DNA of 64,000 bases, from assembly GCF_014493765.1 (NCBI RefSeq), contig NZ_JACTVJ010000019.1:182030-246029 (forward strand), written 5' to 3'. How positions within the stretch are numbered: position 1 is the stretch's first letter; each line of letters begins with the position of its first letter. The notes beneath the pieces are model-generated. The model did no database searches. It was not told the DNA's origin and saw only the letters and a program-made list of their open reading frames with translations. The position numbers and the translations under genes were made by a program. Shown one piece after another: positions 54,709-64,000 of the stretch. The stretch comes from Streptomyces polyasparticus. GTDB lineage: Bacteria > Actinomycetota > Actinomycetes > Streptomycetales > Streptomycetaceae.

Positions 54709-54882
54709 TCAGACCGTCTCGGTCACATCGCTGCGGACGGCAGCCGCCCAAGCAGTCACCAAACGCTCATATTCTGCGCGCTGTTGCTCGTCCAGGCGTC
54801 CGCCCGCGCGCGTCCACAACGCGCGGATCTGCTCGTTGAGTTCGGCAGACCGCACGGAACCAGGGGTGGTTTCGCGGGGCAT
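54709..54882 (-). CDS. 57-residue conserved helical protein (copy 2 of 2)
   Basis: Reads MPRETTPGSVRSAELNEQI then RALWTRAGGRLDEQQRAEYERLV and TAWAAAVRSDVTETV. It shares the whole helical core with the copy 230 bp downstream, at roughly 50 percent identity. The intervening 230 bp show no further copy. Function unknown; a small DNA- or protein-binding adaptor is possible. Confidence 0.7.
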   Translation of the reverse strand: MPRETTPGSVRSAELNEQIRALWTRAGGRLDEQQRAEYERLVTAWAAAVRSDVTETV

Positions 54883-54974
54883 GCCACCACCTTAGGGCCT
54901 TGCGCGACGGGCGCCGTTGGCCCAGAGGCCGGGTGGACCCCGAGCGGCAGCTGTGGCCAAAGAGTTCTGCGGAC

Positions 54975-55682
54975 TCAGCCCGCCGAACCGTCGACCAGGC
55001 CGAGTACGGGCAGCAGCTGACCGGGCCGCTCGTGCGCGGGCAGATGGTCCACGAAGTGCACGGCGCAGCCGAGTTGGGCCGCACCGCCGTCCGCATGGCG
55101 GTCGTCGCCGACCATCAGGGCGTCCTCGGGCGCCACCCCCAGCTGTTCGAGGGCGATGCCGAAGAGTCGCGGGTCCGGCTTCTGGATGCCGTGCTCGTAC
55201 GACAGGACGTAGGTGTCGACGTACTGATCGAGGCCGTGCTCGCGGAACACCGGGCGCAGGTCCCAGCCGATGTTGCTCAGCACGCCCACGCGGATGCCGC
55301 GCTCACGCAGGCCCGCGAGGACCGCCGCCGTGTCCGGGTACGGGCCCCAGGCGGGCGGTGTCATGTGCCGGTTGTAGAGCGCGTCGTGCAGGCCGGGGTG
55401 AGGAAGGTCCACGACACCGGAGAGTCCCGTGTATGCGATGCGGTGATTGTCCGCGCTCTCGTCGCGTACGGCCCAGATGTCCCGCAGGTGGTCCGGCACC
55501 CGCGGCGATGGCGTGCCGCCGGGCAGGGCGCCGACGTACTCCAATTCCTGTGCGCACCGCCGGAATTCGGGCTCGGGAAGCACCGTCCCGGCCTCGGCGA
55601 GGACGGCTCGCAGCCAGGACTCGGTGGTCTCGATGCGCAGCAGAGTTCCGGAGAAGTCGAAGAGCACGCCCTTGATCGTCAT
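54975..55682 (-). CDS. HAD-superfamily hydrolase
   Basis: A 235-residue HAD protein: motif I VLFDFSGTLLRIETT (FDFSGT, nucleophile Asp with Ser in place of the usual second Asp), motif II GVLSNIGWD, motif III Lys in GIQKPDPRLF and motif IV LMVGDDRHADG. The Ser at the DxD position resembles dehalogenase-like or non-phosphatase HADs and may lower phosphatase activity. It overlaps the upstream PAP2 gene as ATGA and is probably co-transcribed with it. Confidence 0.92.
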   Translation of the reverse strand: MTIKGVLFDFSGTLLRIETTESWLRAVLAEAGTVLPEPEFRRCAQELEYVGALPGGTPSPRVPDHLRDIWAVRDESADNHRIAYTGLSGVVDLPHPGLHDALYNRHMTPPAWGPYPDTAAVLAGLRERGIRVGVLSNIGWDLRPVFREHGLDQYVDTYVLSYEHGIQKPDPRLFGIALEQLGVAPEDALMVGDDRHADGGAAQLGCAVHFVDHLPAHERPGQLLPVLGLVDGSAG

Positions 55683-56368
55683 GCGATCGATCCTCGGCCG
55701 TCACCGGAGCCGGGGTCAACCTTGGCTTCCAGGCGCCGGTACGAGCAGATGGCGATCGCCACCGTGAGCATGCCGAGCAGCCAGCCGCCGAGCACATCGC
55801 TCGGCCAGTGCACGCCGAGCCAGATCCGGGTGAGCCCGACCCCGATCACCGACACCGACGCCAGCGCGACGGCCGTCGCCCACGCCGCGCCGCGGACTCC
55901 GTACCGCCGCAGCAGCCAGAGCAGCAGCCCGCACGCGACCGTCGCCGTCATCGCGTGGCCGGAGGGGAACGCCGCGTAATGGGCGCTGTCTACGGGGTTC
56001 TGCCACTGCGGTCGGTCCTTGTCCACCAGTGCCTTGAGCGCCTGCTGGGCGAGTGTTCCGACGGTGCAGGTCACCGCGAGCAGCACGGCGAAGTGCCGCG
56101 CCCCGCGCGTCCACAGCCACACCACGACGACGGCGCAGAGCGCGCGCAGTGTCCACGGGTCCCAGACCCAGTCGGACAGCACGCGGTTGAACTGCGTCAC
56201 CCCGTCCCAGGAATGCGCCCAGCGGTGCATCGTGCGGGCGAGCCCGGTGTCGAAGGAACGCAGCGGCGGCCAGGCGGCTGCTACCAGGAGGAGCAGGACG
56301 AGCGAGAGCGTGCCGAAGAGACCCGTGAGTGCGGCGGGCCTGCTGAGGCGACTGTGACGACGTGACAT
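55679..56368 (-). CDS. PAP2-superfamily membrane phosphatase
   Basis: A 229-residue enzyme with six helices and the motifs KALVDKDRPQWQN, AFPSGHAM and GVHWPSDVLGG. These are the phosphatidic-acid-phosphatase type 2 active-site triad; it likely dephosphorylates a lipid pyrophosphate. Distinct from the larger PAP2 protein at 11.6 kb. ATGA overlap with the HAD gene. Confidence 0.94.
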   Translation of the reverse strand: MSRRHSRLSRPAALTGLFGTLSLVLLLLVAAAWPPLRSFDTGLARTMHRWAHSWDGVTQFNRVLSDWVWDPWTLRALCAVVVVWLWTRGARHFAVLLAVTCTVGTLAQQALKALVDKDRPQWQNPVDSAHYAAFPSGHAMTATVACGLLLWLLRRYGVRGAAWATAVALASVSVIGVGLTRIWLGVHWPSDVLGGWLLGMLTVAIAICSYRRLEAKVDPGSGDGRGSIA

Positions 56369-56401
56369 GGGCTTGATCCTTGCCGAGTACCCCCGTCGGG
56401 G

Positions 56402-57337
56402 CTAGCCCAGCGCGCTCAGTCCCGGCACGAACGCCACGAGCAGCGGAACCACCGGCACCAGGGCGCCCGCCGCCGTCAGGCGCAGCCGGCGGCCCGCGGT
56501 GAGGCGGGGCTTGGCGGACAGCAGGCGGTGGACGCGCTGCGGCACCTGGGCGTGCGCGGTGGGGCAGGGGCCGAACACCCCACGGTCCTCGTTGAGTTCG
56601 ACGAGCGCGAGCGCGATGGTCAGCCGGCCGAAGCGGCGGGAGGCGACATCGTCGGCGGCCAGCTCCACCAGGCGGTGCATCTCGTCGCGGAACGCCGCGA
56701 ACACCGGCACCTGCGGGAACCCGTTCGCCAGCGCCGACGAGCAGTGCAGGAGCCAGTCGTGCCGGGCCGCCGCATGCCCCTGCTCATGAGCGAGTACGGC
56801 ATCCAGCTGGCGGCCCTTGAGGCGGCGCAACGCGGCCGTGGTGATGGCCAGTTGGGGCGCGGTGCCCGGCAGCCACCAGGCGTCGGGACGCTCGCCCTCG
56901 ATGACCACGAGCCGGTCACTGCCCGGTTCCTCGCCCGGAAGCAGCGGTGCGCGCCGCCGCAGTTCGGTGCGGGCCGCGCGGCGGCGGGCGCGGGCGCGCA
57001 GCACCTCGCGGGTCAGCATCGCGCCCGACCACAGGCCGCCGCAGGCCAGTACGACGGCGACGGTGGCGGCCCAGGGGCCGCCCGCTCCCAGCGCGTACGC
57101 CTCGACGACGCCGTGCGGAGCGGGAGCGAAGACCTGTCCTCGTACCTGATGCCAGGCCCCTGCGGCGCTGAGCAGCATGGACAGCAGACAGCACAGCAGC
57201 ACTGCCGCGATCACGCACTGCCACATCCACAGCGCCACGACGGGTTCGCGTTCGGGCCATTTGGCGCGGGCGAGCAGTCGCGGTGCCAGGACGGCGGTCA
57301 GGGCGCCGAGCAGCAGCAGGGCGGCAGGGACCATCAT
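56402..57337 (-). CDS. M56-family membrane metallopeptidase
   Basis: A 311-residue protein with three N-terminal helices, a cytosolic/metal domain with the zinc motif AVLAHEQGHAAARHDWL (HEQGH at 184-188) and the third-ligand region ELAADDVASRRFGR, and a final helix. This is the BlaR1/MecR1-like M56 peptidase. In Streptomyces a BlaI-type repressor is usually next to it, but none is present here. Start at the first of two adjacent ATGs. Confidence 0.93.
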   Translation of the reverse strand: MMVPAALLLLGALTAVLAPRLLARAKWPEREPVVALWMWQCVIAAVLLCCLLSMLLSAAGAWHQVRGQVFAPAPHGVVEAYALGAGGPWAATVAVVLACGGLWSGAMLTREVLRARARRRAARTELRRRAPLLPGEEPGSDRLVVIEGERPDAWWLPGTAPQLAITTAALRRLKGRQLDAVLAHEQGHAAARHDWLLHCSSALANGFPQVPVFAAFRDEMHRLVELAADDVASRRFGRLTIALALVELNEDRGVFGPCPTAHAQVPQRVHRLLSAKPRLTAGRRLRLTAAGALVPVVPLLVAFVPGLSALG

Positions 57338-57455
57338 GCTGTCCACCCTAGGAGGACCGGCTACCAGGCGGTACGGGCCGCACGGGCAAGTGACGGACGC
57401 CACGAACCGTATGCCGGAAAGGTCCGTAACATCCGTCCGGCCGGCCTCTCACGTG

Positions 57456-57483
57456 GACGTCCGCATCGCCTGATGCGGACGTC
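57456..57483. terminator. Terminator overlapping the DUF5134 stop
   Basis: Perfect 12-bp arms (GACGTCCGCATC / GATGCGGACGTC), four-base loop GCCT, beginning at the last codon of the minus-strand gene. Confidence 0.85.
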
Positions 57484-58057
57484 ACATGGTGAGCAGCATC
57501 GCGAACATGGCGATCCCCATCGACAGCCGGCACGCCATCGCCAGCTCGGTCCGGTCGCCCCAGCCCGTCACCGTGATCGTCACAGGCGCCGGTGACGGCA
57601 ACGGTGCTCCGGCGGTCGCGGTCGGCATCAGCCGCAGACCCGAGCGCAGCACGTACGCGGCGTAGTAGACGAGCAGCGTGCCGGTCAGGAGCGGCACACC
57701 TGCCGAACCGTGGTGCCCGCCTCCGGAGGCCCCTGGGGAGGCCATCGCCAAGGACATGTAGACCATCGCCAGCGCGCCGACCATGTGGTGCAGATGGTGG
57801 GCCGACCGGCGAGCGCGCAGCACCTCGTACGCGGCTGCCACACCGAACACGGCGATGTACGCCCACCACAGGGCGGCAGGCGGAGTGAGCGCCGCGGCGG
57901 GCACCGCCATCAGCGCCATCGCGAAGCCCATGAGCGCCTCGCCGCCCGCGCCCGTACGCTGCTCGGACAGTGAACTGCGCATCCGCAGCAGGCAGTACGC
58001 CCCCATCGCCAGACATAACGCCACGAGCAGCCAGCCTGCCGGCGCAGGTCCGTGCAC
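57482..58057 (-). CDS. DUF5134-type membrane protein
   Basis: A 191-residue protein with five or six hydrophobic helices: WLLVALCLAMGAYCLLRM, ALMGFAMALMAVPAAAL, WWAYIAVFGVAAAYEVL, AHHLHHMVGALAMVYMSLAM and a final MACRLSMGIAMFAML. His-rich HHLHHM and the rest fit DUF5134. GTG start with GGGGAGG six bases before. Upstream of, and likely co-regulated with, the M56 peptidase. Function unknown. Confidence 0.84.
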   Translation of the reverse strand: MHGPAPAGWLLVALCLAMGAYCLLRMRSSLSEQRTGAGGEALMGFAMALMAVPAAALTPPAALWWAYIAVFGVAAAYEVLRARRSAHHLHHMVGALAMVYMSLAMASPGASGGGHHGSAGVPLLTGTLLVYYAAYVLRSGLRLMPTATAGAPLPSPAPVTITVTGWGDRTELAMACRLSMGIAMFAMLLTM

Positions 58058-58196
58058 CGCGCACCTCCCCGTTCGACGGTGTCCTGAGGTCGATGCCCGC
58101 AGTCGTGGGGTCGTACGCGGCGCACGGGTGTACACAGGGGAGCGCAATGGGGGAGCCCTGCGTCCGGGGCGTGGGTCTGAGCGGTGGTGGGGACGG

Positions 58197-58544
58197 ATGT
58201 CTTCGGCTTTGCTGGTCGTGGCGATGGGGGCGGCGCTCGTGGTCTTCGGCGTGCTCTGGCGGGGGAGTGTCCGCCGTCCGATCTCGCCACGGCGTGCGAG
58301 GGAGGCGCAGGAACGTCTCTTCGCCCAACGCCTGCGCAGAGCGGCCGATATGGCCATAGCGGCGGCCCGGCGCCAGGCGGCTCCGGACGAACCGGCCATC
58401 ATCCGCGTCGAGGACGTCATCCGCGTCATGTCCGCCCAGTTCGGCCACCACCCCGTGCCGAGGGACCAGGCGGCGGCCGCCCTGCGGGAACGCTTCGAGG
58501 CGGGCGCCTGCCGCACGGACTGCCTGACGGACGCATTCGACTGA
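58197..58544 (+). CDS. Conserved hypothetical, single N-terminal helix
   Basis: A 115-residue protein with an N-terminal transmembrane helix (SSALLVVAMGAALVVFGVLW), an Arg-rich helical part (PRRAREAQERLFAQRLRRAADMAIAAARRQ) and a C-terminal IRVEDVIRVMSAQFGHHPVP. Family not recognised. GGGACGG precedes the ATG. Divergent from the DUF5134 gene. Confidence 0.65.
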   Translation: MSSALLVVAMGAALVVFGVLWRGSVRRPISPRRAREAQERLFAQRLRRAADMAIAAARRQAAPDEPAIIRVEDVIRVMSAQFGHHPVPRDQAAAALRERFEAGACRTDCLTDAFD

Positions 58545-58705
58545 CGGCGAGCAACTCGCCGGTGGTCGCGGCGTATTCCGGCATCACGGTGGTGCCGGTC
58601 AAGTGCGCAGGCGAGCCACAAGGGTTGGACAGCGGCCAAGGGCACGAGCAGGGCAGCACCGACACGCGCTGGTCTCGAGCCTTCGCGGGAGAGCGTGCGC
58701 CGCTC

Positions 58706-59353
58706 TCATGAACCTCCGGTCCGCTGGGCCGGGGCGGTTGCCGAGCAATCGTCGGTACGGAAGCTCAAGCTGTTCACCACGCCGATCACACCGTCGAGGC
58801 GCCAGGCAGAGTAAAGGATCTCAGCGACGTGACTGCGCAGTTCGACCTGCCCTTCGAGGGTGACGACACCGTCGCGGACCACTACGTGGACGGCGTCGGC
58901 CGGCAACCGCATTGCCGCGATGACGATGTCCTCGGTCACTTGGCGCCTGATGTCCTCGTCCGAGCGCAGGAAGACCCGGAGCAGGTCGCGGCGGGTGGCG
59001 ATGCCGATGAGGCGATCGGCCTCGTCCACCACCGGCAGCCGCTCGATGCCGCGGCGCTCCATGAGCCGTGCCGCGTCCGGCACGGTCTGCTCGGGGTGCA
59101 CGGTGATCGCAGGGCTCGTCATCACGTCCCGTGCGGTCACGGCCCGTGGCGGCGTACGGGCTTCGCGCTGCGCCTGGGCACGTATCAGGTCACTGCCGGA
59201 CAGGACGCCCAGGACCTTGTCGTCGGCGTCGACCACCGGCATTCCGCTGATCCGGTGGTGGTCGAGCAGCCGTACGACCTCCTTGAACGGTGTGGTGCTG
59301 CGGGCCTGCACCACGTCAGTGGTCATGACTTCCCCGACGATGCGAACGTTCAT
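58706..59353 (-). CDS. CBS-domain pair plus BON domain protein
   Basis: A 215-residue protein: CBS1 (VGEVMTTDVVQARSTTPFKEVV ... GMPVVDADDKVLGVLSGSDL), CBS2 (VTARDVMTSPAITVHPEQTVPDAARLM ... RLPVVDEADRLIGIATRRDLLRVF) and a BON domain (DIVIAAMRLPADAVHVVVRDGVVTLEGQVELRSHVAEI). CBS domains bind adenosine nucleotides; BON domains bind membranes or lipids. This architecture recurs in actinobacterial dormancy/DevR regulons, consistent with the DevR-like and DevS-like genes downstream. Confidence 0.94.
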   Translation of the reverse strand: MNVRIVGEVMTTDVVQARSTTPFKEVVRLLDHHRISGMPVVDADDKVLGVLSGSDLIRAQAQREARTPPRAVTARDVMTSPAITVHPEQTVPDAARLMERRGIERLPVVDEADRLIGIATRRDLLRVFLRSDEDIRRQVTEDIVIAAMRLPADAVHVVVRDGVVTLEGQVELRSHVAEILYSAWRLDGVIGVVNSLSFRTDDCSATAPAQRTGGS

Positions 59354-59365
59354 GGTGATTCTCCC

Positions 59366-59566
59366 TCACAAGCGCGGCGGAGAGGCCGGACCCGGATAAG
59401 GTCCTCGGCTCCCCGCCAGGTGGAGCAGGCGGTGCACGGTGCACTCGATGCGAGCGCGTGGACAGTCGCGGACCCGGCCGGCCCGCACCCGCACGCCGGT
59501 CGTGGTTCCGCGGTCGTCGAAGTGCTCGACCGTCGTACCCCTGTTGATCGTTGTGCGACGCGTCAA
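59366..59566 (-). CDS. Possible small protein upstream of the CBS gene
   Basis: A frame from a TTG gives a 66-residue basic protein (TINRGTTVEHFDDRGTTTGV ... PRARIECTVHRLLHL) ending 12 bp before the CBS ATG, with GGGAG between. The middle has GC-rich third positions, but the ends do not and no family is recognised. It may be non-coding. Confidence 0.25.
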   Translation of the reverse strand: MTRRTTINRGTTVEHFDDRGTTTGVRVRAGRVRDCPRARIECTVHRLLHLAGSRGPYPGPASPPRL

Positions 59567-59928
59567 CGCTGCGGCGGCTTCCGTCCGCTGTCCCAGAGGC
59601 GGTCGGCCCCCGTTGGGAGGGGCTCTTGGCACAAGGTCTCGGGCTCAGGGGCTGTGTCCTCATCTGCTGCCGCCCCCTTCGGCTTCGGCCTTCTGCAGTC
59701 GGCGCTTGACGGTTCCAGCGTCGGGCCGCAACCTGCCGGAGACGAGGTGCCGGCCGTCCCCGGCAGGGGGCCGGTCGGGCCCCGTTCACGGTGTTGCTTA
59801 CGGGGTGCGATCACGGTGTCCGCACGGGCGCGCACTGTGTCGGACGGTGATCGAGGGGCGCGGACGGCTGGTGAGGCGTCCCGTGGGTACTCGCGCGACC
59901 CGGCATGCCCTTTTTGGACCCGAACAGG

Positions 59929-59983
59929 ACGGGGCCGCTCCGCGCCCGCGGACCGACGGGGCCGCTCCGCGCCCGCGGACTCG
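59929..59983. repeat. 27-bp tandem duplication upstream of the DevR-like gene
   Basis: Two copies beginning ACGGGGCCGCTCCGCGCCCG at 59929 and 59956, period 27 bp. Confidence 0.85.
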
Positions 59984-60008
59984 TGGGGCACGGAGCGGAA
60001 CAAAGATC

Positions 60009-60024
60009 AGGGCCGACCGGCCCT
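60009..60024. promoter_or_regulatory. DevR/OsdR-like palindrome upstream of the response regulator
   Basis: AGGGCCGACCGGCCCT has perfect 6-bp arms around GACC. It resembles the GGGCC-centred boxes described for the Streptomyces DevR homologue OsdR (recalled, not searched). It lies 62 bp before the regulator start, consistent with autoregulation. Confidence 0.55.
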
Positions 60025-60085
60025 GGACCTTGGTCATGCTGAGGAGAAATGATCCTGACATTGCACGAGGCGCGAGGAGTGACCG

Positions 60086-60781
60086 ATGGCGCACAGTGAG
60101 CAGGGGGGCCGCGCGGGGGGCCCTATCAAGGTGTTCCTGCTGGACGACCACGAGGTGGTCCGCAGAGGAGTGCACGACCTGCTGGACGACGAACCGGACA
60201 TCACGGTGGTCGGCGAAGCCGCGACGGCGGAGCAGGCACTGGTGCGGTGCCCTGCCCTGCGCCCCGACGTGGCGGTCCTGGACGTACGTCTGCCCGACGG
60301 CGACGGAGTGACGGTCTGCCGTGAGCTGCGCTCGCAGATGCCGGACCTGGCCTGCCTGATGCTGACCTCCTTCGACGACGAGGAGGCACTGTTGGACTCG
60401 ATCATGGCCGGCGCGGCCGGATACGTCCTCAAGCAGATCCAGGGTTCGGACCTGGTCTCCGCCGTGCAGACCGTGGCCCGCGGCCAGTCGTTGCTGGATG
60501 CGGCCGCCACGACGAAACTGATGGCCCGGCTGCGAGGCGCACAGGAGACTGCCGAGGAGCCGGATCTGCTGCCGGGTCTCACGGACCGGGAACGCGAAAT
60601 CCTCGACCTGATCGGTGAAGGGCTCACCAATCGGCAGATCGGCCAGCGGATGTACCTCGCGGAGAAGACGGTCAAGAACCACATCTCCCGGCTGCTCGCC
60701 AAGCTGGGCGTGGAGCGCCGCATCCAGGCCGCCGTCATCGCCACGCAGGCACGCGACCGGAGGGAAGCCGAAGGCCGTTAG
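60086..60781 (+). CDS. DevR/OsdR-like response regulator
   Basis: A 231-residue NarL-type regulator: acidic pair DD at 20-21, phospho-acceptor Asp66 ([13 protein letters not shown]), Lys in [11 protein letters not shown] and a LuxR HTH ([44 protein letters not shown]). It closely follows mycobacterial DevR/DosR, including the [12 protein letters not shown] and AEKTVKNH segments. Its likely kinase is the GAF protein 1.3 kb downstream. It would switch genes in response to hypoxia, NO or redox. Confidence 0.95.
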   Translation: MAHSEQGGRAGGPIKVFLLDDHEVVRRGVHDLLDDEPDITVVGEAATAEQALVRCPALRPDVAVLDVRLPDGDGVTVCRELRSQMPDLACLMLTSFDDEEALLDSIMAGAAGYVLKQIQGSDLVSAVQTVARGQSLLDAAATTKLMARLRGAQETAEEPDLLPGLTDREREILDLIGEGLTNRQIGQRMYLAEKTVKNHISRLLAKLGVERRIQAAVIATQARDRREAEGR

Positions 60782-60827
60782 AGCCTCGGCGCGACTGCCG
60801 CCACCACAAGCGGCCTGCCTTTTCCCC

Positions 60828-60842
60828 GAGACCATTGGTCCC
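60828..60842. promoter_or_regulatory. DosR-like palindrome upstream of the GAPDH gene
   Basis: GAGACCATTGGTCCC (reverse GGGACCAATGGTCTC) is an inverted repeat of GACCA/TGGTC resembling the GGGAC...GTCCC core of DosR boxes, 110 bp before the GAPDH ATG and 47 bp after the regulator stop. Confidence 0.5.
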
Positions 60843-60951
60843 ACAGTCCGCCCCCGCCCGGCCCATGTCCGCGGCCGCACCGCGGCCACAGGCCGAGGGT
60901 GATCCCGGGAACGCCGCCGGGCATCGCCGCTTCCAGGGGAGGACGACAGAC

Positions 60952-63826
<2,875 letters not shown>

Positions 63827-63942
63827 AGGGCCAGGTGCCTCACCGTGTACGGATTGACGGGTAACTCCGGGCAGTGAGCGCCCGTTCCGGCTGCACCTGC
63901 GACAGGCGACGGCCGTGGACTCCCCCCCCCATTACCTTTTTC

Positions 63943-63963
63943 GTAGCCCCGCAACGGGGTTAC
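63943..63963. terminator. Hairpin after the kinase gene
   Basis: GTAGCCCCG-CAA-CGGGGTTAC, nine-base arms with one mismatch, preceded by a T-rich stretch. It may be a weak terminator or a leader element of the next gene. Confidence 0.4.
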
Positions 63964-63980
63964 CGGCCTTCGGAGTTGGC

Positions 63981-64000
63981 ATGACTACCTCCCCTTGTCG
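63981..64000 (+). CDS. Possible start of the next gene, cut by the window edge
   Basis: ATG followed by Thr-Thr-Ser-Pro-Cys, with GGAG five bases upstream. Only six codons are visible, so product and reality are open. Confidence 0.25.

Larger units (their letters stand above)
59354..60085. other. Long region between the CBS gene and the response regulator
   Basis: About 730 bp without a clear gene. It holds a possible 66-residue frame on the minus strand ahead of the CBS gene, a 27-bp tandem repeat at 59929, DevR-like palindromes near 59766 (imperfect) and 60009, and GGACC/GGTCC arms at 59388-59404. Confidence 0.6.

Noticed and set aside
59439-60311. Long plus-strand frame overlapping the DevR-like gene start
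   Set aside because: Different frame from the regulator, Arg/Pro/Ala-rich, no domain; the regulator's own motifs define the true frame.

Overview
The window is chromosomal DNA of a Streptomyces or very close actinomycete. It has very high GC with strong third-position bias, many GTG/TTG starts, GTGA/ATGA stop-start overlaps, and families typical of the genus (DUF6214, DUF6479, DUF5134, LVIVD-repeat and DUF305 proteins, FUSC, GlcG/HbpS). I see no rRNA, tRNA, CRISPR array, prophage or intact insertion sequence. Most of it looks like variable chromosome carrying metabolic and stress modules.

Layout. 1-2.0 kb: end of an AarF/UbiB-like gene, then a LysR regulator divergent from a SnoaL-like protein. 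2.07-6.1 kb: an iron-siderophore ABC operon (ATPase, lipoprotein, fused permease) behind an IdeR/DmdR-type iron box. 6.3-8.0 kb: a Tat-exported agmatine deiminase beside a TetR remnant that has lost its DNA-binding half. 8.1-12.5 kb: MmcQ/YjbR protein, AsnC regulator with HAD phosphatase, FUSC membrane protein, PAP2 phosphatase. 13.0-15.4 kb: stand-alone nitric oxide synthase and a lactonase-fold beta-propeller. 15.4-23.2 kb: housekeeping genes (sirohydrochlorin chelatase-like, uracil-DNA glycosylase with sugar kinase, homocysteine methyltransferase, 3-dehydroquinate dehydratase, HbpS-like). 23.2-24.25 kb: a truncated 3-hydroxyisobutyryl-CoA hydrolase joined to the tail of an unrelated membrane-protein gene, a deletion scar. 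24.3-27.5 kb: PTS EIIBC and a DhaK-DhaL kinase.

27.6-39.4 kb is the main accessory region, an arsenic island in two modules. Module 1 has arsM, trxB-arsC, and arsR-acr3-arsO. Module 2 has a second arsR, a flavoprotein with a cysteine-rich tail, and an MFS exporter. A nearly identical 25-bp sequence lies before arsM and before the second arsR, so one repressor may control both modules. Two acetyltransferase genes and a TetR/MFS drug-efflux pair sit between them.

39.5-47.4 kb: MBL hydrolase, a two-component system whose histidine kinase is frameshifted, an Old Yellow Enzyme divergent from an ArsR-type regulator with a perfect operator palindrome, a purine permease and a ferredoxin-NADP reductase. 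47.5-58.5 kb: conserved Streptomyces proteins, regulators, an SDR, two tandem 57-58-residue paralogues, a HAD-PAP2 pair, an M56 peptidase. 58.7-63.8 kb: a dormancy/oxygen-sensing type locus (CBS-BON protein, DevR/OsdR-like regulator, GAPDH, GAF-GAF DevS-like kinase) with DevR-like palindromes.

Assignments come from reading translated sequence and recognising motifs. No database search was run, so family names are judgements and specific substrates are usually inferred.
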